NCBI GenBank assembly: GCA_017860085.1
Contig: JAFNAJ010000213.1
Location: 1 to 5,373 of the forward strand
Direction of reading: 5' to 3'
DNA length: 5,373 bases
DNA from: Acidobacteriota bacterium
Lineage (GTDB): Bacteria > Acidobacteriota > Vicinamibacteria > Vicinamibacterales > JAFNAJ01
The notes beneath the pieces were generated by a model, which was not told the DNA's origin, made no database searches, and saw only the letters and a program-made list of their open reading frames with translations. Made by a program: the position numbers and the translations under genes. Below are positions 1-4,972 of this stretch, piece by piece; positions within the stretch are counted from its first letter, which is position 1; every line of letters starts with the position of its first letter.

Positions 1-273
1 ACCCAGGCCGGCACCACGGTGATCGTCCTGTTCACCATCTGGAGCCTGGTCGTCTCGTTCTGCGACGCGGCCCTCAAGCCGCTCTTGCTCGGCCGCGGCA
101 TCGAGCTGCCGGTCGGAGTGATCCTGATCGGCGCCATCGGCGGGCTCATCCTGCACGGCCTGATCGGGCTGTTCGTGGGCGCGGTCGTGTTCTCGATCGG
201 CTACCGGCTGTGGGGCACCTGGATGGCCCAAGCCGCTCCCGCCCCTGCAGCCGGGCCAGCGCAGACGGGCTAG
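1..273 (+). CDS. AI-2E/PerM family transporter, C-terminal end (5' truncated by window)
   Basis: The frame is open from the first base of the window (90 residues) and stops at TAG 271-273, so the gene begins off-window; the GTG at 19 is an internal valine codon, not a start. The fragment carries the family's C-terminal signature: a hydrophobic helix, then DAALKPLLLGRG, then a second glycine-rich hydrophobic segment reading GAIGGLILHGLIGLFVGAVV and ending in GYRLWGTWM. A short Ala/Pro tail follows. In the AI-2E transporter family (PF01594; YdiK, PerM, TqsA) this is the last pair of membrane helices. Members are inner-membrane proteins linked to export or antiport of small molecules, and the AI-2 role applies only to some of them, so the substrate here is unknown. 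It lies on the same strand as the hdeD-like gene but 333 bases away, so it is probably a separate transcription unit. Confidence 0.88.
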   Translation, partial: TQAGTTVIVLFTIWSLVVSFCDAALKPLLLGRGIELPVGVILIGAIGGLILHGLIGLFVGAVVFSIGYRLWGTWMAQAAPAPAAGPAQTG

Positions 274-289
274 CGGCTACCGGTCGCCG

Positions 290-312
290 GGCGGCGGTTT
301 CGAAACGCCGCC
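290..312 (+). terminator. Possible terminator hairpin after the AI-2E gene
   Basis: Near-perfect inverted repeat starting 16 bases after the stop codon: GGCGGCG (290-296), one unpaired G at 297, TTTC (298-301), then GAAA (302-305) and CGCCGCC (306-312). The arms are 11 bases each with one bulge. The innermost pairs must open to form a loop. No T-tract follows (the next bases are tcatgctcag), so it is not a classic Rho-independent terminator; a terminator role is inferred from its position only. Confidence 0.35.
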
Positions 313-550
313 TCATGCTCAGCTGACGAAGGACGTACGGAACGCCACGCTCGCTGCCCAGCCGGAACGAATCGACCAGCCGACTCCGAGATCATGGACA
401 TCGGGACGCCCTCGGATGCCTCACCTGCCGCACGCAGGAGCTGGAGGACGAGGTCACGGGGGGCGGCAGGGTGAGGAGGAGCCGGTGGCAGCCGATTCCA
501 GAACCACACGGGGCGGCCTGTTTTCCGGCAGCTGGTTCGTGCGCGAGAGG

Positions 551-572
551 CAAACCTATCGTGTAGTATATC
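551..572 (+). promoter_or_regulatory. AT-rich promoter-like stretch upstream of the hdeD-like operon
   Basis: The segment contains TAGTAT (564-569) and overlapping TATATC (567-572), the only TATA-like sequence in an otherwise GC-rich gap, lying about 35-40 bases before the ATG at 607. At 16-18 base spacing I find no good match to TTGACA, so this is either a weak sigma-70 promoter or one read by another sigma factor. It is called mainly from composition and position. Confidence 0.3.
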
Positions 573-606
573 TCCCGACCGTCAACTGAAAAGGAGAGAA
601 TCAACC

Positions 607-1182
607 ATGGACGCCCTGAGGAATCGACTGGTCGACATTCTGTCCCGGACCTGGTGGCTGCTGCTGTTGCGCGGCCTCGCAGCGATCGCGTTTGGCACCC
701 TGACCTGGTTCCGGCCGGGGATCTCGCTCGCGGCGTTGGTGCTGCTCTTTGGCGTGTACGCCCTGGCGGACGGCGTCCTCGGCGTCGGGACCGCCATCTC
801 GGGACGCAAGGAGCACGAGCACTGGTGGGTCCTGCTCCTCTGGGGGCTCGTCAGCATCGGCGTCGGGGTGCTGGCCTTGCTGGCGCCCGGGATCACCGCA
901 CTCGCGCTCCTGTTCTACATCGCCATCTGGGCGATTGCCGCGGGCGTTCTCGAGATCGTGGCCGCGATCCGTCTGCGCAAGGAGATCGAGGGGGAGTGGC
1001 TGCTCCTTCTCGGTGGCCTGGTGTCGGTCGCGTTCGGCCTCATCCTCATGGCGCGTCCGGCTGCGGGCGCTCTCGCCGTGCTCTGGCTGATCGCAGGATT
1101 CGCGGTGGTTTTCGGCGCCCTTCTCGTCATCCTTGCGTTCAGGGTGCGCACCTTCGGCAAGAGGGTTGCAGGCGCGGCATGA
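607..1182 (+). CDS. HdeD/DUF308 family six-helix membrane protein
   Basis: A 191-residue integral inner-membrane protein. The ATG at 607 is preceded by a strong ribosome binding site (AAGGAG, 591-596), and TGA is at 1180-1182. Six hydrophobic helices lie at roughly 16-35, 40-64, 73-92, 96-121, 131-149 and 153-178. The protein is built of three copies of a two-helix unit: W16-W17, W73-W74 and W131 open each unit, and G23/G80/G137 and P37/P94/P151 recur exactly 57 residues apart. The two inter-unit loops are charged (GRKEHEH and RLRKEIEGE). This layout matches the HdeD/DUF308 family (PF03729). E. coli HdeD is tied to acid resistance at high cell density, but most family members have no tested function, so I give no symbol. 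The next gene starts 7 bases after this stop, which suggests a shared transcript with the small membrane protein and the cardiolipin synthase gene. Confidence 0.92.
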   Translation: MDALRNRLVDILSRTWWLLLLRGLAAIAFGTLTWFRPGISLAALVLLFGVYALADGVLGVGTAISGRKEHEHWWVLLLWGLVSIGVGVLALLAPGITALALLFYIAIWAIAAGVLEIVAAIRLRKEIEGEWLLLLGGLVSVAFGLILMARPAAGALAVLWLIAGFAVVFGALLVILAFRVRTFGKRVAGAA

Positions 1183-1189
1183 ACGAGGC

Positions 1190-1387
1190 ATGACCGAGCG
1201 AGCCGAACCGCGCTCCCCTGGCGACGGCCAGTGGCTGCTGCTGATCATCTTCTCGGTGATGGGCGGGTTGCTGTTCGCCCTGGGGGGCCTCGCTGACGGT
1301 CCGCTCGTGTTCGGGATCTGCTCGGCGTTGCTCCACCTGTACCGGCTCGAGCTCGAGGTCTACCTCGAACGGCAGGCGGCGCCCTGA
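1190..1387 (+). CDS. Small two-helix membrane protein, unknown function
   Basis: A 65-residue protein I do not recognise. The frame is open further upstream (to 1133), but that extension overlaps the hdeD-like gene and is Arg-rich, so I chose the ATG at 1190, seven bases after the hdeD-like stop. No good Shine-Dalgarno sits at normal spacing (the nearest purine run, GAGG, is only a base or two before the ATG), so translation may depend on coupling to the upstream gene. After a polar N-terminus (residues 1-14) comes a helix, QWLLLIIFSVMGGLLFALGG (about 14-33), a short LADGP turn, a second hydrophobic segment (about 38-51) and an amphipathic charged tail, YRLELEVYLERQ (about 51-62). TGA ends it at 1385-1387, and the cardiolipin synthase ATG follows 34 bases on. 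A role as partner of either neighbour is inference from position alone. Confidence 0.72.
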   Translation: MTERAEPRSPGDGQWLLLIIFSVMGGLLFALGGLADGPLVFGICSALLHLYRLELEVYLERQAAP

Positions 1388-1406
1388 CCGCCGCGCGGGC
1401 GTGGTG

Positions 1407-1417
1407 GAGGAGGAGGT
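1407..1417 (+). promoter_or_regulatory. Strong ribosome binding site of the cls-like gene
   Basis: The purine run GAGGAGGAGGT just before the ATG at 1422 contains a full AGGAGGT (1411-1417), with other register choices upstream giving up to about 8 bases of spacing. It decides the start: the frame also has a GTG at 1401, but that codon lies before this site and would place the binding site inside the coding sequence. Confidence 0.75.
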
Positions 1418-1421
1418 AGGC

Positions 1422-2936
1422 ATGACAACACAATCACCCGACGGCAGATCGCTGGCCCAGGGTCCGCCCGAGGCGGCAGCCGTGCCGCCGAAGCCGCGCC
1501 GCGCGCATCGACTTTGGGGCCGCGTCAGCCTGGTCGTGCTGCTCTTCCACGTTCTCGGGCTCCTGTCCTCCATGCACGCGGTGATCAACAGCCGCAGCGC
1601 CCAGGGTGCGATCGCCTGGGGCGTCAGCCTGAACACCTTCCCGTACGTCGCCGTTCCGGCGTACTGGGTCCTCGGACGGCGCAGCTTCCAGGGCTACGTC
1701 GAGGCGTGGCGCGACCGGGAGGAGGAGGTCGAGGAGTTGCACACGACGATGCGCTCGCGCCTCGCCCCGTTCGTGGTCGACAGCGTGGAACGGATCCCGG
1801 ACTATGAGGCGCTCAAGCGTCTCTCCCGCACCCCGTATCTGCGCGGCAACGACGTGGACCTGCTGATCGACGGGGCGGCGACGTTTGACAGCATCTTCGC
1901 GGGCCTTGCGCAAGCCCAGCAGTACGCGTTGGTCGAGTTCTACATCGTCCACGACGACGGGCTCGGCCGGCGGCTCCAGGCGGCGATGGCCGACTGCGCC
2001 CGGCGCGGCGTCGAGGTGTACTTCCTCTACGACGAGGTTGGCAGCCACAACCTGCCGGGCTCGTACCTGTCAGCGCTCGAGGCGGCCGGGGTCAGGCAGT
2101 CGAAGTTCAACACGACCCAGGGGGCGCACAACCGCTTCCAGATCAACTTCCGAAACCACCGCAAGATCGTCGTCGTCGACGGCCAGGTCGCGTGGATCGG
2201 CGGCCACAACGTGGGAGACGAGTACCTGGGGCTCGATCCCGAGGTCGGGCACTGGCGTGACACGCACGTCCGCATCGAAGGGCCCGCGGCGCAGGTCGCC
2301 CAGACGGTGTTCCTCGCCGACTGGTACTGGGCGACCAGAACGGTCCCGTCGCTCGAATGGCAGCCCCGCGCCGCGCCCGGGGGGGGCGACGTCATGGCAA
2401 TGGTGCTGCCGATCGCGCCGACAGATCGCCTCGAGACGGCGGAGCTCTTCTTCATCCACGCGCTCAACGCCGCCCGCGAGCGGATCTGGATCGCGACGCC
2501 CTACTTCGTGCCGGACGAGGCGGTGATGGCGGCCCTGCGGCTCGCCGCGATGCGGGGCGTCGACGTCCGCGTCATCGTGCCCGACAAGTCGGACAACCTA
2601 GTCAGCGACCTGGCGACGCGCTGGTTCGCCAGCGAGCTCGCTGGCGTGGGCATCCGGTTCTACCGGTACAACGACGGCTTCCCGCATCAGAAGGTCGTCC
2701 TCGTGGACGGCGACATCGCCTCGGTGGGGACCGCCAACTTCGACAACCGCTCGTTCCGGCTGCAGTTCGAGGTCAACGCGGTGTTCTACGACGCGCCATT
2801 CGGCCGCAAGGTCGAGGCCATGTTGGTCGAGGACATGGCGCGCTCCGCTGCCTGGGAACCGGAGGTCTTGAGCGAGGAGCCACTGCCGAAGCGCCTCGCG
2901 GTATCGGTGGCGAGGCTCACCGCGCCTCTACTGTAG
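1422..2936 (+). CDS. cls: Cardiolipin synthase-type phospholipase D family protein
   Basis: A 504-residue membrane-bound enzyme of the phospholipase D superfamily, expected to join two phosphatidylglycerol molecules into cardiolipin and glycerol at the inner membrane. Two N-terminal hydrophobic segments (about 35-54 and 62-84, the second ending YWVLGRR) form the membrane anchor typical of ClsA-like proteins. Two PLD domains follow. The first HKD motif is HRKIVVVD with H246, K248 and D253, followed by GGHN. The second is HQKVVLVD with H422, K424 and D429, followed by GTANFDNRSF and LQFEVN, a stretch characteristic of cardiolipin synthases. Both catalytic motifs are complete, and the length is close to that of E. 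coli ClsA (486 residues). The ATG at 1422 follows a very strong ribosome binding site. It is the last gene of the apparent operon. Some relatives transfer phosphatidyl groups to other acceptors, so substrate choice remains inferred. An eight-G run (2379-2386) encodes part of a glycine-rich linker and does not break the frame. Confidence 0.93.
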   Translation: MTTQSPDGRSLAQGPPEAAAVPPKPRRAHRLWGRVSLVVLLFHVLGLLSSMHAVINSRSAQGAIAWGVSLNTFPYVAVPAYWVLGRRSFQGYVEAWRDREEEVEELHTTMRSRLAPFVVDSVERIPDYEALKRLSRTPYLRGNDVDLLIDGAATFDSIFAGLAQAQQYALVEFYIVHDDGLGRRLQAAMADCARRGVEVYFLYDEVGSHNLPGSYLSALEAAGVRQSKFNTTQGAHNRFQINFRNHRKIVVVDGQVAWIGGHNVGDEYLGLDPEVGHWRDTHVRIEGPAAQVAQTVFLADWYWATRTVPSLEWQPRAAPGGGDVMAMVLPIAPTDRLETAELFFIHALNAARERIWIATPYFVPDEAVMAALRLAAMRGVDVRVIVPDKSDNLVSDLATRWFASELAGVGIRFYRYNDGFPHQKVVLVDGDIASVGTANFDNRSFRLQFEVNAVFYDAPFGRKVEAMLVEDMARSAAWEPEVLSEEPLPKRLAVSVARLTAPLL

Positions 2937-3210
2937 TTGCCGCCACCAGGCGGTGGAAAGTGGGCAGGTCCGGAGTCAGGCCCCCAAGCTGTCCACGACC
3001 GCCGCGGCAAAGCCGGCCGGGAAAGCGACGACCGAGGCCTTTCGGTCAACGGCCACCCGCTGACGAATCCAGGGGAACTGTCGTGCGAGATCGATCTCGC
3101 CCGAGACGCGGTACGCGTCGTCAGCGCGCGCGGCGTGAGCGATCTGCACCGTCTCAAGGTCGTCGCCGCGTGCACCGGTCGAACGGAGGCCGAGCCGTGC
3201 GCCGGCGGCG
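2937..3210. other. Convergent intergenic region between cls-like gene and outer-membrane gene
   Basis: The genes on both sides end into this 274-base gap, so it should hold terminators. Candidate hairpins are CCGCC/GGCGG (2940-2953, alternative pairing CCACC/GGTGG 2943-2956), four bases after the cls stop, and GACCGA/TCGGTC (3030-3047, 6-base stem and 6-base loop). Neither has a T-tract. One plus-strand frame is open from TTG 2937 to TGA 3219-3221 and has coding-like GC-rich third positions from about 3060, with the segment SCEIDLARDAVRVVSARG. It lacks a convincing start and a recognisable family and may be a remnant or chance. Confidence 0.5.
2940..2956 (+). terminator. Weak hairpin just after the cls-like stop codon
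   Basis: CCGCC (2940-2944) can pair with GGCGG (2949-2953), or CCACC (2943-2947) with GGTGG (2952-2956), each with a 4-base loop. The position suits the end of the plus-strand operon, but the stem is only 5 bases and no T-run follows, so the call rests on location. Confidence 0.22.
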
Positions 3211-4068
3211 TCAGAACGTGAACACGGCCTCGACGACCGGCCCGCCGAAGCCGTACTTCACAAGGTAATCCCCCCCTGCCCGACCGCTCTTCTCGATCCT
3301 GTAGTTGGTGGCGTAGAAGCCTGCCCTGACACCGAAGTTGGGATTGAAGTAGTAGGCGACCGACGTCTCAATCTGGCTCAGGCTACCGTCATAACCCGAG
3401 ATCGTGGCCGCGAAGTAGTTGCCCTGCGCCTTCCAGAACAGTCGCTTGGTCAGCGTCATCTCGAAGTGGGCGCCTACCAACGGGACCGGCACGGTCGTGC
3501 TCAAGCTCTCCGAGAGGGTCGCGGAGGCGGTCCCCCCGCCGGCGATGCGACCCTCGCCGGACAGCGTGGTGTCGGACCGCAGGCAGCTCACGCCGCCGTT
3601 GAGGCCGAAGACGACGTTCCCATTGTTGAAGAAGGAGTACTTGTAAACACCGTTCAGCATCTTCCCGGACTCGTCGCTCGAGACGGTCAGGCCAACGTCA
3701 TAGATGACATCGCCCCACTCGATCTGTCGCTCGATCGTTGTTGAGCGCGATCGGCTCCAGCCCACGTAGGACAGGTGGACCTGGTGGCGGGCCGAGAAGC
3801 GGTAGAATCCGGCGACCACCAAGTTGACCTGGTTCTCCGGCAGGCGGGGGTCCGCCTCGAGGTCAATCTCCGTGCCGGTCTCCCCTACGGAAGCGTCGAG
3901 ACGGACATTGGCGTCAAATGTCTGCCAGAAGCTCCCGACGTTGAAGCCCCATCGGTCCGGGACGCCGCGCAACGCCTCCCGTTCCGCCTCAGTCGCCACC
4001 GACTGCGCCCAGGCCGGCGCTGCCACCGCCGAGACGAGAACGACCAGCACCAGAACCGACCTCCGCAT
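3211..4068 (-). CDS. Secreted outer-membrane beta-barrel protein, unknown function
   Basis: A 285-residue protein. The frame is open up to a GTG at 4128, but the ATG at 4068 is the likely start: it has AAGGGAG seven bases upstream (4076-4082) and opens straight into a signal peptide (MRR, a Val/Leu-rich core, then PAWA before Gln22, a signal peptidase I site). The mature protein is rich in alternating hydrophobic/polar segments with aromatic ends, for example VHLSYVGW, VVFGLNGGVS, LFWKAQGNYFAATI and, near the end, AYYFNPNFGVRAGFYATNYRI. It finishes in Val-Phe-Thr-Phe; a C-terminal Phe is the usual outer-membrane barrel assembly signal. About eight to ten strands are plausible for this length. 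The segment FNVGSFWQTFDANVRL followed by GTEIDLEADPRLPEN resembles uncharacterised barrel proteins rather than a named porin. It lies 120 bases after the DUF2490-like gene on the same strand, so it may be co-transcribed or have its own promoter. Function is unknown. Confidence 0.85.
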   Translation of the reverse strand: MRRSVLVLVVLVSAVAAPAWAQSVATEAEREALRGVPDRWGFNVGSFWQTFDANVRLDASVGETGTEIDLEADPRLPENQVNLVVAGFYRFSARHQVHLSYVGWSRSRSTTIERQIEWGDVIYDVGLTVSSDESGKMLNGVYKYSFFNNGNVVFGLNGGVSCLRSDTTLSGEGRIAGGGTASATLSESLSTTVPVPLVGAHFEMTLTKRLFWKAQGNYFAATISGYDGSLSQIETSVAYYFNPNFGVRAGFYATNYRIEKSGRAGGDYLVKYGFGGPVVEAVFTF

Positions 4069-4075
4069 TTCGCTG

Positions 4076-4082
4076 CTCCCTT
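4076..4082 (-). promoter_or_regulatory. Ribosome binding site deciding the ATG start at 4068
   Basis: Read on the minus strand this is AAGGGAG, seven bases before the ATG (4068-4066). It supports that start over the in-frame GTG at 4128, whose extra 20 residues would come before the signal peptide. Confidence 0.7.
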
Positions 4083-4125
4083 CATCAACGAGTTTCGCAC
4101 ACCTCGCTCCCTCCAATGTCTCACC

Positions 4126-4143
4126 CACGTCCCACGAGACGTG
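4126..4143 (-). repeat. Inverted repeat in the leader of the outer-membrane gene
   Basis: Perfect 6-base arms, CACGTC (4126-4131) and GACGTG (4138-4143), around a 6-base centre, about 58-75 bases upstream of the ATG at 4068. It could be an operator, an attenuating hairpin or the terminator of the DUF2490-like gene. No T-tract follows in the direction of transcription, and I see no clear promoter next to it. Confidence 0.3.
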
Positions 4144-4175
4144 ATCCGGGGAGCCTCATCTCTCGGGTCCACCGC

Positions 4176-4187
4176 GGCATCGATGCC
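4176..4187. repeat. 12-base perfect palindrome GGCATCGATGCC
   Basis: The sequence equals its own reverse complement and begins one base beyond the DUF2490-like stop codon (4189-4191) on the minus strand. As RNA it could form only a 4-base stem with a 4-base loop, so a terminator role is doubtful; as DNA it could be a protein-binding site or chance. Confidence 0.25.
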
Positions 4188-4188
4188 C

Positions 4189-4953
4189 TCAGTAATACCA
4201 GCGGGCGACGATCGCGAACGCCCAGAGGCCGCCCTCCTCGGGGAGGCGATCGTACTGCCACGCCACTGAGGGCTCGGCCCGGAAGTGCTTTGTCAGCATG
4301 ATCTCGGCGCCGAGCTGGTAGAGCTGCCGCGCCCAGCTGTCGTAGCGTGTGTCGTAGAAGGTCTCGGCCTGCAGGTACACGTTGGACGTGTGTCCCAGCC
4401 ACGTGAAGTCGCGGTTCAGCTCGCCCCGGAGGCGGTATCGGGTCGAGTACTCGTCGTCGATCCAGCGCAGGTCGGCCCGCCCGCGCAACTCGAACAGGAA
4501 GCCAGCCGGCAAGTAGGCCCTGCCATGGAGGGCGACGATTCCTCTGTCCTCCGGGGTCGACCTGACCTCGCCGGAAGCCTTGAAGACGTGGTCGTAGCCG
4601 ATCCGGGCCCAGGCGTACCTTTTTCGCCGCCAGTCCTGGTCCTCCCTCCACTCATCTTTCCCTATGAGGGTGACCTTCCGCTGGAGCGGTTTGAACGTGA
4701 GGTCGAAGTACGCCGCGAGATCGAGGGTCTGGAACTCCGACTCCTTCCCCTCGGCGTATGCCGCGACGAAGTAGAGCCTCGTCGTGTCTCCGAGGCGCGT
4801 GTAGAGATCGAGCTCAGGCCAGAACTCCCAGGGATCGCCGGCGAAGGCTGACCCGCTGACCAGCAGCAGTGCAAGGACGACTCCCTTCACGATCCGGGAG
4901 AAACGCCTGATGCTCTCCCGCAGGGATTGGGATCGGAAGGGTGCCCCACTCAA
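4189..4953 (-). CDS. DUF2490-like outer-membrane protein
   Basis: A secreted, beta-rich protein resembling the DUF2490 family of uncharacterised outer-membrane proteins; no enzymatic role is known. I chose the TTG at 4953 (254 residues) because GAGGA lies ten bases upstream (4964-4968). Alternatives are GTG 4989, which overlaps the upstream frame by 20 bases, and GTG 4890, which gives a textbook short signal peptide (VKGVVLALLLVSGSAFA) but has no ribosome binding site. With the TTG start the signal peptide is preceded by a basic stretch (RRFSRIVK) and cleavage is expected after Ala38 (SAFA before GDPWEF). Mature segments fit strands of a barrel: WPELDLYTRLGDTTRLYFVA near the start, KRYAWARIGYDHVF in the middle, then FELRGRADLRWI, RYRLRGELNRDF and SNVYLQAETFYDTRYDS. 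It ends in an aromatic strand, AFAIVARWYY, with a terminal Tyr. Its start region follows the tandem TGA TGA of the upstream frame, suggesting coupled translation. Confidence 0.82.
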   Translation of the reverse strand: MSGAPFRSQSLRESIRRFSRIVKGVVLALLLVSGSAFAGDPWEFWPELDLYTRLGDTTRLYFVAAYAEGKESEFQTLDLAAYFDLTFKPLQRKVTLIGKDEWREDQDWRRKRYAWARIGYDHVFKASGEVRSTPEDRGIVALHGRAYLPAGFLFELRGRADLRWIDDEYSTRYRLRGELNRDFTWLGHTSNVYLQAETFYDTRYDSWARQLYQLGAEIMLTKHFRAEPSVAWQYDRLPEEGGLWAFAIVARWYY

Positions 4954-4963
4954 CTTCGTGCGA

Positions 4964-4972
4964 TCCTCATCA
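4964..4972 (-). promoter_or_regulatory. Tandem stop codons fused to a ribosome binding site
   Basis: On the minus strand the sequence TGATGAGGA merges two successive in-frame stops of the upstream frame (4972-4970 and 4969-4967) with the GAGGA (4968-4964) that serves the TTG start at 4953. This arrangement is typical of translational coupling within an operon. Confidence 0.5.

Larger units (their letters stand above)
274..606. other. Intergenic region between AI-2E gene and hdeD-like gene
   Basis: No convincing gene. The minus-strand open frames here are Arg/Pro/Ser-rich, lack ribosome binding sites and resemble no family I know. The left end holds the hairpin at 290-312. The right end turns AT-rich at about 551-572, unlike its surroundings, and then gives the ribosome binding site of the next gene. 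The middle (about 320-540) shows nothing I can name. Confidence 0.6.

Noticed and set aside
601..1248. Long minus-strand open frame (215 codons) opposite the whole hdeD-like gene
   Set aside because: Its product is a hydrophilic Glu/Arg/Gln/Asp/Pro-rich string with no recognisable domain. It is the expected antisense shadow of a GC-rich membrane-protein gene whose plus-strand frame clearly matches HdeD/DUF308.
1434..2048. Minus-strand open frame (204 codons) opposite the cls-like gene
   Set aside because: Antisense shadow; its product resembles the residue mix expected from reverse-reading GC-rich codons, and the plus strand is clearly coding.
2379..2386. Run of eight G in the cls-like gene as a phase-variation tract
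   Set aside because: The frame is intact through the run and encodes a glycine-rich linker; a run of this length is unremarkable in such GC-rich DNA, though it is a place to watch for sequencing error.
1885..2526. Plus-strand open frame (213 codons) inside the cls-like gene
   Set aside because: It is Ser/Arg/Thr-rich, low in hydrophobic content, and lies wholly within a frame that carries both HKD motifs.
2357..3268. Plus-strand open frame (303 codons) from inside cls across the convergent gap
   Set aside because: It is almost pure Arg/Gly/Pro/Ala, has no ribosome binding site or domain, and overlaps two well-supported genes.
4285..4851. Plus-strand open frame (188 codons) opposite the DUF2490-like gene
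   Set aside because: No family resemblance and no signal peptide, whereas the minus-strand frame has a signal peptide and barrel-like strands.
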